Positions 1 to 9,748 of a DNA stretch of 64,000 nt are shown here, piece by piece; the stretch's first letter is position 1, and every line of letters begins with the position of its first letter. The DNA is taken from assembly GCA_010093485.1 (NCBI GenBank), contig MU001502.1, positions 1,136,057 to 1,200,056 of the forward strand, written 5' to 3'. Below the pieces are notes generated by a model. The model ran no database searches and had not been told where the DNA came from. It worked only from the letters and a program-made list of their open reading frames with translations. Position numbers and translations under genes: made by a program. Source of the stretch: Karstenula rhodostoma CBS 690.94 (Eukaryota > Ascomycota > Dothideomycetes > Pleosporales > Didymosphaeriaceae).

Positions 1-543
1 TGGGTAAGATGACGGTGTAGGAGCGGACGTGCATGGCCACGGAATCCGGTCGTTCTAGTTAGTCACCGGGCTACTACATACTCCGACGCCATGACCACCC
101 CAACGCCAATGCCATCCCCAGAGTACACTTGTTCAACAGGTGATTTACGAGGCCGGGAAACAAGAGTTATCTGCAGCACGATCGTCTTTAAATGATATCG
201 CTTCCCCTGCGCTGCTGATCCTGCAGCAAACAAGGTACATCAACTTACGATCTCTCTTATACCCTTCGGCTTTCGTTTGTCGCGTGCATCTGCGAGTCTA
301 GCCTTAGCGACACTACAGCGGTTGTCCGTTTGGTTCTTCTAGTCGTAGTCCTCATCCTAGCCTCGCACTTTCTCCACAGGGACGGTCTACGATCACGGTC
401 TTACACAGCCTCGCGGTGTCGTGGTCTTTCCGCTTTCGAACGTCAGCGACCTACATCCCGGCCCATATAACACTACAAGACACAAGCCTGTGTAACTACA
501 GAGCCTGACGACACCTCGCCATCCTTCCTACGAAACCATCAAC
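1..543. other. 5' intergenic / leader region
   Basis: No convincing coding region is visible. The stretch is mixed-composition DNA leading to the start at 544 and probably holds that gene's promoter and 5' leader, with pyrimidine-rich stretches typical of fungal promoters. No repeat or RNA gene was recognised. Confidence 0.4.
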
Positions 544-1782
544 ATGTGCATCATCATTCCAATCGACCACACACCATGCGATCACACTATCGCTATATGG
601 CAACATTGCGCCAACGCACCGCGTTCTGTGTTTGGTCACAAGCCGTGCTCTCACATTCGGCAACACGGCCGCCCTATCATAACTAGAAAGATGTGCCACA
701 ACTGCGGTGGGCCCAGGTTTTTTGCTCGAAGAGGAGGTTTGGCTGCGCGCGGCAGTGGCAGCGGCAGCTCCATGTTGGGCCAGGTTAAGGAGGATATGAA
801 CGAACAATACGACTCTGGCTACCAAAGCGACTTGATACCCGAGGCGGAAGACGAGGCCGATGACGATGACCTTGCATTGTCGCCGCGACAATCTGCGGCC
901 TTGACACAAAGATGGAGGGACCTTTCAAGACAACGTTCGTCATACATTCCTCGGTCCTCTGGCCAAAAGTCTAACTGGCGACCGAACCTCAAGCGTGATC
1001 TGAGCCAGAGTTCATCCGACTCTTCAATTCCTTCATCGCGTCGTCCATCGATGGTTTCCGCTCGCCATCTGCTTCCCAGTGACATAAAGAGGTTCGACAA
1101 CAGTTTGGCTCCGATCATACGCAGTCCTTCTCCTCCGCGGAAGGGTTCGACTCTCTTACATCCATCTTCGCCCTTACAGGAACCGCTTGAGCGTCTACCG
1201 CGCGCCTCTGGTTCTTCGTTCCAGGACCTTACGCCTCCAGCCACGCCTCCCTCACGCCCGGATACACTAAAGCGACAGAGCTCATCGTTGCTTCATCCTT
1301 CGTCTCCCCAAGTCGGACTTGTCGCTGATGCCCCAGAAGAGCTTGGCTTTCCATTCAAAGTTTTGATTCCAGCACCCGTCACTTCTGCGCCTATTCCCAC
1401 ATCTGCGCCTCGCCGGCCCGATGCCCCTTCTCGCAAGAACAGCACACTTCTTCACCCTTCCCCGCCAAACGACGAGATATCCGATCCGTTTCCCAGTCCA
1501 GTCAAAACCGTGATCAGCCTTCCACCTACCCCTCAAGCGACGCCGACACTGGGATGCTTTAAGCGGTGCCCTTCCGTACGCTCAAACCTATCAGATGACG
1601 ACTGGGAAGGGCCGCTGCACTCATCACACTCCGACGCAGAAGACGATTCCGACGACCAGTCCGTGGATGCCGACACGAAGTCCGCTCACCGCATCTCTCT
1701 GAAGGTGGCGCATCTAGGCCGCGCTGCCCGTGCAAGCAGAATTTCTTTCCACGGAAACCAGCTGCGCATACTGCGAGATTAG
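544..1782 (+). CDS. Ser/Pro-rich hypothetical protein with Cys/His-rich N-terminus
   Basis: This is an uninterrupted 412-residue frame with no enzyme family I recognise. The first 55 residues are dense in Cys and His (C2, H9, C12, H14, C22, H32, C35, H37, C51, C54), which suggests metal binding. An acidic stretch follows near residues 95-112, and the rest is low-complexity Ser/Pro. Three copies of a short motif, Arg-x-x-Ser-[Ser/Thr]-Leu-Leu-His-Pro-Ser, begin at residues 199, 244 and 297. The Arg-[Lys/Gln]-x-Ser core resembles a basophilic kinase site. The tail is rich in Asp and Ser and then basic. The protein is probably mostly disordered and regulatory, but that is inference. The start is the first ATG of the frame; the in-frame Met at residue 50 is an alternative. 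Confidence 0.7.
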   Translation: MCIIIPIDHTPCDHTIAIWQHCANAPRSVFGHKPCSHIRQHGRPIITRKMCHNCGGPRFFARRGGLAARGSGSGSSMLGQVKEDMNEQYDSGYQSDLIPEAEDEADDDDLALSPRQSAALTQRWRDLSRQRSSYIPRSSGQKSNWRPNLKRDLSQSSSDSSIPSSRRPSMVSARHLLPSDIKRFDNSLAPIIRSPSPPRKGSTLLHPSSPLQEPLERLPRASGSSFQDLTPPATPPSRPDTLKRQSSSLLHPSSPQVGLVADAPEELGFPFKVLIPAPVTSAPIPTSAPRRPDAPSRKNSTLLHPSPPNDEISDPFPSPVKTVISLPPTPQATPTLGCFKRCPSVRSNLSDDDWEGPLHSSHSDAEDDSDDQSVDADTKSAHRISLKVAHLGRAARASRISFHGNQLRILRD

Positions 1783-3512
1783 ATCTAGCATCTACAGGAT
1801 CCCGCAGCGGAATCGTACAAATTAGTCTGGTGTTGGAGCTAGTGTTGGACTACGCGGCAATACGCGAGGTTGATTGCCGAATGCAGCGCGTGGTGCGCAT
1901 TGACCGGGGCTACGGATGCAAGTTGAACCCCGAGATGCGCCTGCGCCTCAGGGATCTTGTCGACCTTCTAGGAAAGGATTGGCGCCATACTTTGTGTGGC
2001 TAAGACTTCATTGTTTTCTCTTTCCAAAAAGTACGGATTGCATAGCAGAGGCGTTCCAGATTCTCTCAGCATAGCGTTACGACAGCGTCGGCGCTTTCGG
2101 TATTTATTTTTAGCATAACGAGTTTGTACATACCTTGCAATCTAGAACATCACGCAACTTCCTCATCTCCATATGCTCCGTGCCTTCCAAGGTCGTTCAT
2201 CGTTGTTCTTCTTCCCTAGGCGCGTTTACCCCCACGTGAATGAATAGCAGCAGCGGCCTAACCGCATGGGGATCATCTGCAAGCGCGAGCCACCATCGAC
2301 ATCACTGGGGCACATCTGCAACCCACGCCAACATCATACCCTCTTTCCCCGCAAACTCTAAACTCCAAAATTCACCAACATTCACGACGTTTTGTTTAAA
2401 TGCAGGGTCCGGATGCTGGCGCGAACTAATGCAGGGTCTTGCGCCGCATGCGCGGTGGTTTTTGCGAGCAAATACGTAAGGGCAGTGGGCGTGGGGAAGA
2501 TATGCGGGTCTCTGAGTTGGAGAGATACGGCGGGCTTCTGGTAGGAGACTGTTCGACGCGAGAGAGTTAGAGTGTATAGTGCTACTCACCGCTTTGCGCT
2601 TTTAGATATATCGTAGCTTGCCACCATCGACCGCGCGAGTTATTGCAGTAACGATCTGATGTGTGAAGATGGCGTATATGTGATATTGCTGTCGTATGGT
2701 TGCTATAGCAAGTGCAATACCATTGGTGAATATCTAAGGTAATTTATTTTAATAAAGAGGGAGGCACAACTGCAATGGCGTGGTTAGTATCTAGATTGTT
2801 CTGGGGACTCATCTTGGACAATGGCAGCGTGTGGAAGAAAGTGCTTTGAGATGCCACAGCACGCGGGGATATGAGTAACAAACTCGGTCGTTAACAGAGC
2901 AGTATCCCATTGCAATCGACACATGTAATCATTGAGTGTAAATATAAGACGCGCCTTGTTTACTCTCAGGATACGTTATTACTTGATTTATTAGATTCCA
3001 GAACTATACATACTGTGCTTATCCCTATAACGCGAGCGAAGTTTGGCCCGTATTGACCGCCATCACATTGCGTTTTCGGGCCCTCTTTCTCAGCGTTCTG
3101 CCCACTGTCAACCTCGCACTTTGCCACAAAATTGACGGAAGATGTGACGGATACGAGTATCCTACTGGTACAGATCACTACGTAATTAGGTATTATTTTA
3201 CCATACATGGATCTGTTTATATTGAAACAAATCGCCGAGCATCTCAAGCTCATTGCAGGAGAGGAAACACGGTTCCAACACAACCCCACATGGACAAGCG
3301 CAAGATAGTTTCAGGACATTTGGCTAGCCACGCTACCTTCCAGTTCCAAGACCAAGTCCTAGCTATTGGTACTCCATTTCAAAGATCAGAAGCCGCAGAT
3401 CGTCTCAAGTCCATAGAAATGCCCAATCGAGCAAGACTCACATACCAGACTAACAATCCTGTCCAGTTTTCCAAGCTAGCCCCCAAATGCATCGCCACCC
3501 ATGAAGTTCCGC
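1783..3512. other. Intergenic region, partly AT-rich
   Basis: No gene is supported here. Short frames at 2240-2479, 2302-2589 and 3053-3520 lack family resemblance or splice-linked extensions. The part from about 2690 to 3250 is noticeably AT-richer than the flanks. The first bases probably hold the 3' UTR of the gene ending at 1782. Confidence 0.4.
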
Positions 3513-3946
3513 TTACTTAGCCAACTTCTTGCCGATCTCGAGAAGATCATCTGTAACCAAAGTCAACCTTAAGCCCTCGCTGCACTCCCCCAAACTTCAC
3601 ACATACCTCGAAAGTACGCCACAACCATATCGTCAAACAGGGGAGCAGCACGTGCGGCGACCTCCGGAGAGTCCTTCTTGACCATGACGTTCTCGGGTAT
3701 GCTCTGCAGTTCGTCCATGCGCGAGCAGAACTCCGCATCGGTCTTGTGACACACAGGCTCGCCCTCCGCGTTAGGGTCCAGCGTCTCGAGCTCGGCGATC
3801 TTGCTCTTGAGGACGGTGATGCAGATGTCGTAGACTTGGGTGGTGGTGGCGGGTGCGGGGCTGGTGCGGCGGCGGTGCTCGAAGCGGGTGACCGCGGAGC
3901 GGTATTTGGTGATGTAGTCTTTGATGGTCTCTTTGGCGGCCGACAT
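3513..3946 (-). CDS. Small unknown helical protein, intact copy of a tandem pair
   Basis: There are two exons: 3946-3607 and 3550-3513. The 56-nt intron has a GTATGT donor and a TTACAG acceptor. Splicing replaces a short read-through tail with an ending rich in Leu, Lys and Glu (DDLLEIGKKLAK), giving about 126 residues. The N-terminus has a helical YxxxY...RF segment, and a Gly-Glu-Pro-Val-Cys motif lies mid-protein. I do not recognise the family and see no signal peptide or membrane segment. A TATA-like block lies about 100 bp upstream (4032-4053) and is repeated before the degenerate copy at 4500-5025, so gene and promoter were duplicated together. Confidence 0.65.
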
Positions 3947-4031
3947 GTTGATGTATGTTAGAGGTGAGGCTCGTGGATATGTGTGAGTTGATCAGGGTGT
4001 TTCGAGTGTTATCGAGTCTTGGACAGCTTGG

Positions 4032-4053
4032 AGTCGAAGGCGCGGACTTATAT
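4032..4053 (-). promoter_or_regulatory. TATA-containing promoter block shared by the tandem pair
   Basis: On the minus strand this reads as an ATATAAG box followed by a GC-rich CCGCGCCTTC segment. The same arrangement recurs at 5077-5102 in front of the degenerate copy. Its distance to the intact gene's ATG (about 100 nt) is reasonable for a TATA element. Confidence 0.45.
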
Positions 4054-4499
4054 GGGGTGATGGGTTACGCTAGCAGCAGTGCCTATACCCGAGAGGGGAA
4101 GCGTGGTGAATGTGGGTGGCTGAAGCTCTGATCACACTTTCTGCTTTTGGAAGTAGCTGAAGCAGGTACTCGGGCCTCCCGGAGTCTTTTAGACGTTGCA
4201 CGTACTGGGTGCACCCAGATTCACATCACTATGAACAAACGCTAACCAGGCACGAACGGTACAATTTGACCAGATCTTATTTCCAAAGATCTATATGACT
4301 CGGACGATGCCATAGACTGGTTCGGAAGCCTTATGCAATTCAATATCACATCCGTACCCCGTCTGATGCTAATTGCGCTCGTCCCGCCAGAAATATTGAA
4401 ATACCCGTCGACAAGGTGTGAAGAACGATCGTCAGGTCGCAAAAGAGGCTTATATTAACTGCCTGGATTCCTGCTGGTGGAACCACTCATGTGAATTGA

Positions 4500-5025
4500 C
4501 CTAATACATAGTCGAGGATAGAAGTGGTACCTCAATATGCGTAGTGACCTCCCAAACGCAATTCAAGAACTCTTTATCAGAACGCCATGATACACAAGTA
4601 CATGTTCTATAAACAGATGTACCTCGACACACCGTCTCCCCAACCTCGTCCGGATCCGCATCAACAAGCGTAGGAAACTCCGCTGGCAGCGTCTTCTCAC
4701 TAACATATAGCTCAAGTACGTCGAGCTTCCTGCCCACTCCTTCAAGAATTTCGGCGAGCTGACCAAGGCGGTCTACGCCGAGAGTGTGTGCGTGCGCCAC
4801 AATCATCATCGAGGCCCTTGAGGCTGGCCTTCAGCTCGGCGATGTCCCGGGTATGCTTCTTGCCGCGGGCGCGGAAGCGGGCGAGGGAAATGTGGTATTG
4901 GTAGATTGTGCTCGCGACGGTAAAGGTCTTGAGATGGGGGAGAAATACTATGGGGTGGCGTATCATCGGCTCGTGCCTCAGCGCGTCGTCTTGACCCCAG
5001 GCTGGAACGGGGCGCTGAGGTTCAT
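4500..5025 (-). pseudogene. Degenerate tandem copy of the 3513-3946 gene
   Basis: Translated minus-strand pieces match the intact neighbour in order. A YQYHISLARF segment (about 4912-4880) corresponds to its YITKYRSAVTRF segment. Further on, ADPDEVGETVC corresponds to LDPNAEGEPVC, but in another frame. At the aligned start position the ATG appears replaced by ATC. The nearest upstream ATG (5025) runs into TGA after 15 codons. At least one frameshift therefore separates the conserved halves. A promoter block like that of the intact gene remains at 5077-5102. An unusual splicing pattern cannot be fully excluded. Confidence 0.5.
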
Positions 5026-5649
5026 AGCGAAAAATTTGGAGTATGTGAAGAATTGGGTGGTGTCGGGGCGTTGACGAGAGTGAGAAGGCGCGGGCTTATA
5101 TAAGGGCAAGGACCATACTCAATTCGACCTTCGACGTGGATCGAAGGCACTCACGTCGATTTTTGGTTGTGAATAGTTACTTGCCCTGTTGAGCAGTCGA
5201 ATATCTGGACAAGGAAAAGGGATGAAAACTCGCGGCCTTGTTACGTCGATTGCCAATGGCAACGGACATGCAAAACCAGCTTTGAGCACCACAAGCTTAG
5301 GCATCCATGGATGTCTTCGAATAGAAATACAACTGCAGGCCATGGTATATCCACCAATTCGAGGACGCAGTGCCCTCGCGAACGCCCGACATGCTATCCT
5401 GCCCGCAACAGAGATTCTTTTACGTATGCCGTGCGCCAAAACGCCTGCACCTTCCGTAGTCGAATAATGGAACTCGTAATACATGGGGCGCCTTCGACTT
5501 TGACCGCATGTTCCAAATCATACAGCACAAGAGTAATTGAAGTGTGTGAACGCGGGTAGATCCCGCCAGGCACCACCGATCACGGCGGTCCCGCCTGCCT
5601 CGTTCCCATCCCGAGAGTTCACAAGAAACGCTGGTAAAAATCCGGTCGC
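5026..5649. other. Intergenic region
   Basis: Apart from the promoter-like block at 5077-5102, no feature is recognised. Several 60-120 codon frames overlap on both strands without family resemblance. The stretch separates the degenerate tandem copy from the 3' end of the ERD2 gene. Confidence 0.35.
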
Positions 5650-6565
5650 CTACACCGGCAGGTTGAATTTCTTGCCTTGGACGACCCTAATATCGCATTA
5701 GCATTCATATCCCTCGCCACTGCGGTGGAGACGCACTTTGTGTAGTAGATCCAGAAGAAGTCAGAGTAGAGAATAGTCTGAACGATGCCCGCAATAACGG
5801 CGATGGGGTCCCAAAAGCGCGGGACCTCGAAGAAGTACCGGTAGATCCAGTTAGGGATGTACAGGGCACGGTAAGCGCCAAGGGCGAACAGGTAGTGGGT
5901 GGTAATGGTTTCCGCCTCGCCTGTTCTTTGGAGCATAAAGAGCTGTGGGAGAATAGCGACCGATTCAAGCCAGATGGAGAAAGCCCAGAGGATCTGTGCC
6001 ACGGTCAGTGTCAGACCACTGATTCCTGCCAATGCTAGCACCCACCTCTGTGAAGTTGTACTTGTACGGGAAGAGAATCGCCAAAATCGCGCTGGCCCCG
6101 ATGAGGTATTGGACCTTGAAGGTATCAAGGTTCGGGTCGTGGGTAGGCTTGTAATCGTTGAGCATGAGATAGACGGTGTACGAGGCCGAGCAGATGAAAA
6201 TGATCTTGAAGATGGTGTTGTAGAGCGACTTGGGCTCGTAGAATGTCCAAAGAAGGTCGACGTATCGGGTAATGTATACGATAAGGTAGAGGAACTGCGA
6301 CTTGAACGAGATGCCGGACGCGCTCTGTTGCTGTTAGGCTCCGCTCTCGAAATTGGCGGAGGTTCATGGGCGTACGCTTGACGATTTCATCTTCTGGAGC
6401 AAGATCAAAATGGACAGGAGATGGGAAAGATCCCCTGCAACGCAACAGTCAGTATGCGCCTCCAATTCCGCAATGCGATCCCCATGCCAGGAGGAGCCAC
6501 TGCGGCATGTTTGGCGGGTGAAAATGGCAGCAGAACGCACCTAGTAACCTGAAGAGATTCATCAT
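5650..6565 (-). CDS. erd2: ER lumen protein-retaining receptor (K/HDEL receptor)
   Basis: This seven-helix receptor retrieves K/HDEL-tagged ER proteins from the Golgi through COPI vesicles. I rebuilt five exons: 6565-6541, 6434-6376, 6330-6046, 5993-5737 and 5686-5650, all with GT...AG borders. Together they give an uninterrupted protein of about 220 residues, close to the family's roughly 212. The start reads [13 protein letters not shown], the usual ERD2 N-terminus. The middle holds the family blocks [11 protein letters not shown] and [15 protein letters not shown] followed by [13 protein letters not shown]. The end reads [13 protein letters not shown], and the lysines fit the cytosolic COPI-binding tail. 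Frame and homology agree across all four introns, so confidence is high. Confidence 0.95.
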
Positions 6566-7004
6566 GGTGGCGCGCGATCCTTCCGCTCGGTTTCGTACAC
6601 AATGCGGGTAGGCCTGTAGAGCGACGTGGAAGTGAGAGGACGCTGAAGACTCGAAATGAAATGACACGTTTGGAGCTCGGAGGGCGCTGCGCGTAAGGCG
6701 AGCTGGGATCCTTGCAGCGCCAAGAAAGACCCCTGTCGCCAGTCGCGGCCAACGTCACTGCCGCTTACCATTCGCACGACGCCAAAAGGCCGACTCGACT
6801 GTCTTTGGTATCAACCTGGGCAAAACCCGAGTATGAGCTCACACTCGATTACCTAGCAGTAACTTCTTGCTTTTCCCTGGCAACAAAAAACCCGGCTCGA
6901 CTTCGCAACTTGAGGCGTGACTTCCGCGGGGATGGTTCACGCTTGTTGCGGGTGATTGTCGTTGCGTCGTCCACGTCTCAGCAACGTCGCGCGCTCCAGC
7001 ACAT
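6566..7004. other. Divergent intergenic region between ERD2 and GH85
   Basis: This is a bidirectional promoter interval, since ERD2 is transcribed leftward and the GH85 gene rightward. No separate gene is supported; the overlapping frames here (6405-6777 minus, 6712-7017 plus) show no recognisable domain. Confidence 0.45.
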
Positions 7005-9273
7005 ATGGCGTATTTAGCCGGCTGGAAAGATATTCTTAGGCCGATTCGGGATGGCTACCGTCACTGGTTTCCTTCCCCAGACACTGGCCCCACCCCAGAA
7101 GAACGCGAGAAGCAACGTCGACTCGATCGGCTAAAGGGCTTCACATACTTCGACACTTTCCATCAACTAGAAGCCTGGACTGAAGCTGACTCGGATCCAG
7201 TCCAGAGGGCCAACACTCCGCTGCTAGCTCGTCCGTCTCCTGTCGGCAAAAGCGGAGCACGGAAAGCAAATGTTCTGATATGTCATGACTACTCAGGAAA
7301 TTACCACGAGTACGAGTCCGCATCTGCAGTTGGTCTCGACGAGGATGGTTATTGCTGTGAATACCTCCAATATGTAGAGTCATTCATTTACTTTTCCCAC
7401 AAACTTGTCTGTGTCCCTCCGCCGTCGTGGATCAACACGCTGCATAGGAACGGTGTCAAAGCATTTGGAACTGTCCTCATCGAACCGCAAACCAAAGACA
7501 CAGAGAGGCTCTTAAACTTCATCACAGAGTGGAAGAATGGGCAAGAAAAGATAAAATTTCCATTAGCGAAGCAACTGTCTGATATTGCCAGGCATTACGG
7601 GTGAGTCATGTGGATGCATCACTGGTGCGTGGCTGACAACATGCACTTAGGTTCGATGGCTGGTTGATAAATATAGAAAAGCCGTTTCCTCAGGACAGCT
7701 TGGGGTTGAATCCTTTTCTCCGCCAATTAAAAGGCTTGATCGGCCCCAACAAAGAGCTGATATGGTCCGTACACCTTAATGCGTAGAATTTATGATCCAA
7801 CTTCTAACCGAAAGTTCCTCTAGGTACGATGCACTTACCAAAGACAACAAGATATCCTACCAGAACGGGTTGAATGGCAAGAACATCGATTTCTCGGCCA
7901 CTTGCGGCGCCGTACTCACCAATTACTGCTGGAAAGAAACCGATGCTTCAGCGTCAAAAGTAGTCGCCTTGAAGAATGGCCTTCCTACCGAAAAGGTGTA
8001 CTTTGGCATTGATGTATGGGCGCAGAATACGGTAGACTTCGGACTACCACGGACGACGTACCCAGAAAACAAAGGCGGAGGAACCAATACAGGGGTTGCG
8101 GTCAGCAAACTTGCCGAAATGGGGCTTTCTGCGGGTGTTTTCGGACCGGCATGGTCTTTCGAACACTTCCCAAGTCATGGCAGGGATACTGAACGTGCCA
8201 TGTGGGAAGGCGAGGCTTTCTGGGACGGAGCGACCTGCTCGTGTAGAGGCGAAGCCAGCTTTTGCCATCCAGTCAATTTGGACAAGCCCATCACGGGATC
8301 TGCTACACAATATCCCGCAGGCTCGGAAAAGTTCTTCCACACTGACTTTAGTAGAGCATTTGCGACTCACGAAGAGCAGGCAGCCTCACGATTATACAAC
8401 GGCAAGAAGATCCACTCGCAACTGGGCTCACAATCTTTACTGCCATGTTCTTCACACGCACTGGTCTGGGATAGTCGAATTCCTATTGATGCTGCAGTCA
8501 GCCGACTCAAAGTCGAGAAAGGTAGCCCCTGTGAAGAAAGAGACCAGCCCCTCTTGTCTAGTGGCGGTGCGAGTTACAACCCAGATGCAGCGACTAAAGA
8601 CCGAATTTTCGAGCGCGACTTGCCACTCTTCAAGCTCGATATGCCAGCAGACGGTTCGTTGCGACTTTACATGAGTTGCGATCCCCGGGGGATTTCAAGC
8701 GTTTACCTGAAGTTCTCTAGCGGCATCAAGTTGCTTCCAATTGGAGGTTCTGGTCTTCAGCCACTCATAACATTTCAATGCGCAGTCGAACCTGATCAGA
8801 CCTCTCACGGGAACATCCGACTCCAAGAGCTGGGTGTACGAGTCCGCTCAAGCGGTTTGCAGAAACCAAGAGACTCCTTCCTCAAAATCTACAAGATCCG
8901 CATCGTACCACGTACCTGCCTGGATTTGAAACAAAAGTGTTCGATTGAAGATGTGCAAATCGAACAGCGAGGGGAAGACGACACTGAACATTGGCGACTG
9001 CGATGGACATACAAGAACAGCCTAGGCGATGACGATAGATCCGCACTTGCGACATCTGAGATACCATACAGTGATATCACTGGGCCTTTCTCTTACTTTG
9101 CTATCCAGATAGACGGCGTAGATCTGGGCAGAGCATATGCGCTGGAGCATGTGCTTCCCAAGGCTTTCGTCGAGAGCTTTGGGGGCGGCGTCCAGGTTGT
9201 GTTGATTGGCATAGGCTTTGATGGTGAGGAGGTTGCTCGCAGGGAACAAGAGATAGTGCTTCCGGTACGGTGA
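7005..9273 (+). CDS. Cytosolic endo-beta-N-acetylglucosaminidase, GH85
   Basis: The enzyme cleaves the chitobiose core of N-glycans. Exons are 7005-7600, 7651-7764 and 7824-9273, with introns of 50 and 59 nt, giving 719 residues. The family signature GFDGWLINIE spans the first junction. Asn206 and Glu208 match the Asn-x-Glu catalytic pair known from Endo-A and Endo-M. Other GH85 blocks are the ICHDYSGNYHEYE-like segment near residue 90 and a YFGIDVWAQNT segment after the second junction. There is no signal peptide, as in cytosolic ENGases that process free oligosaccharides from ERAD. The C-terminal third is beta-rich and accessory-like. The start is the first ATG, about 440 nt from the divergent ERD2 gene. 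Confidence 0.93.
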
Positions 9274-9748
9274 AAATTACATGAAGTATCTGAGTTCTCG
9301 TCCATTGTAGTCGGGGTTGCTTGTCCCAATATGTAGAGAATGATAATAGAAGTGGGCGCCACTTTTAGGTCGAAGCGCACAATGCATGGGAGTGGGTCAC
9401 GTGGCGCAGCTGCCTCACGGCTGAGCTTCGTCGCACTTTCCCGCATCCAGCCTAAGACGGTCCGCTGGTGAAGACGCGCCAACTCCGCAGCCCATCCTCG
9501 TTGTCAATTCATTCGCAGGCGAGCGTTCAGCGTCTCTGCTTTACAACCAGCCTGTTCGTTGGCTTATATTCGTGGCGGAGCGCTCACTGTAGCTGGTAAG
9601 TGACACGCAATTCTAGAGGCTGGGCTGGGGCTGCCGCACGCGAATTTTGGGCTCGCATGGCAGCGTCATCGCCAACACAGCTCTCGCCAGCAAACACCTC
9701 TCACCTTCGCTTCTAACATCACCCAGGTCTTTCTCTTTCTCCTTCACC
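9274..9748. other. Intergenic / 5' leader of the EDC4-like gene
   Basis: No independent gene is visible. The reading frame of the next gene stays open back to an in-frame ATG at 9647, but the ATG at 9749 has a far better context (ACCATGG) and begins a protein-like sequence. I therefore treat 9647-9748 as 5' leader. Confidence 0.5.

Noticed and set aside
9647..9748. Upstream start for the EDC4-like protein
   Set aside because: The ATG at 9749 has a much better context and begins a sequence typical of the family; the extension is low-complexity.
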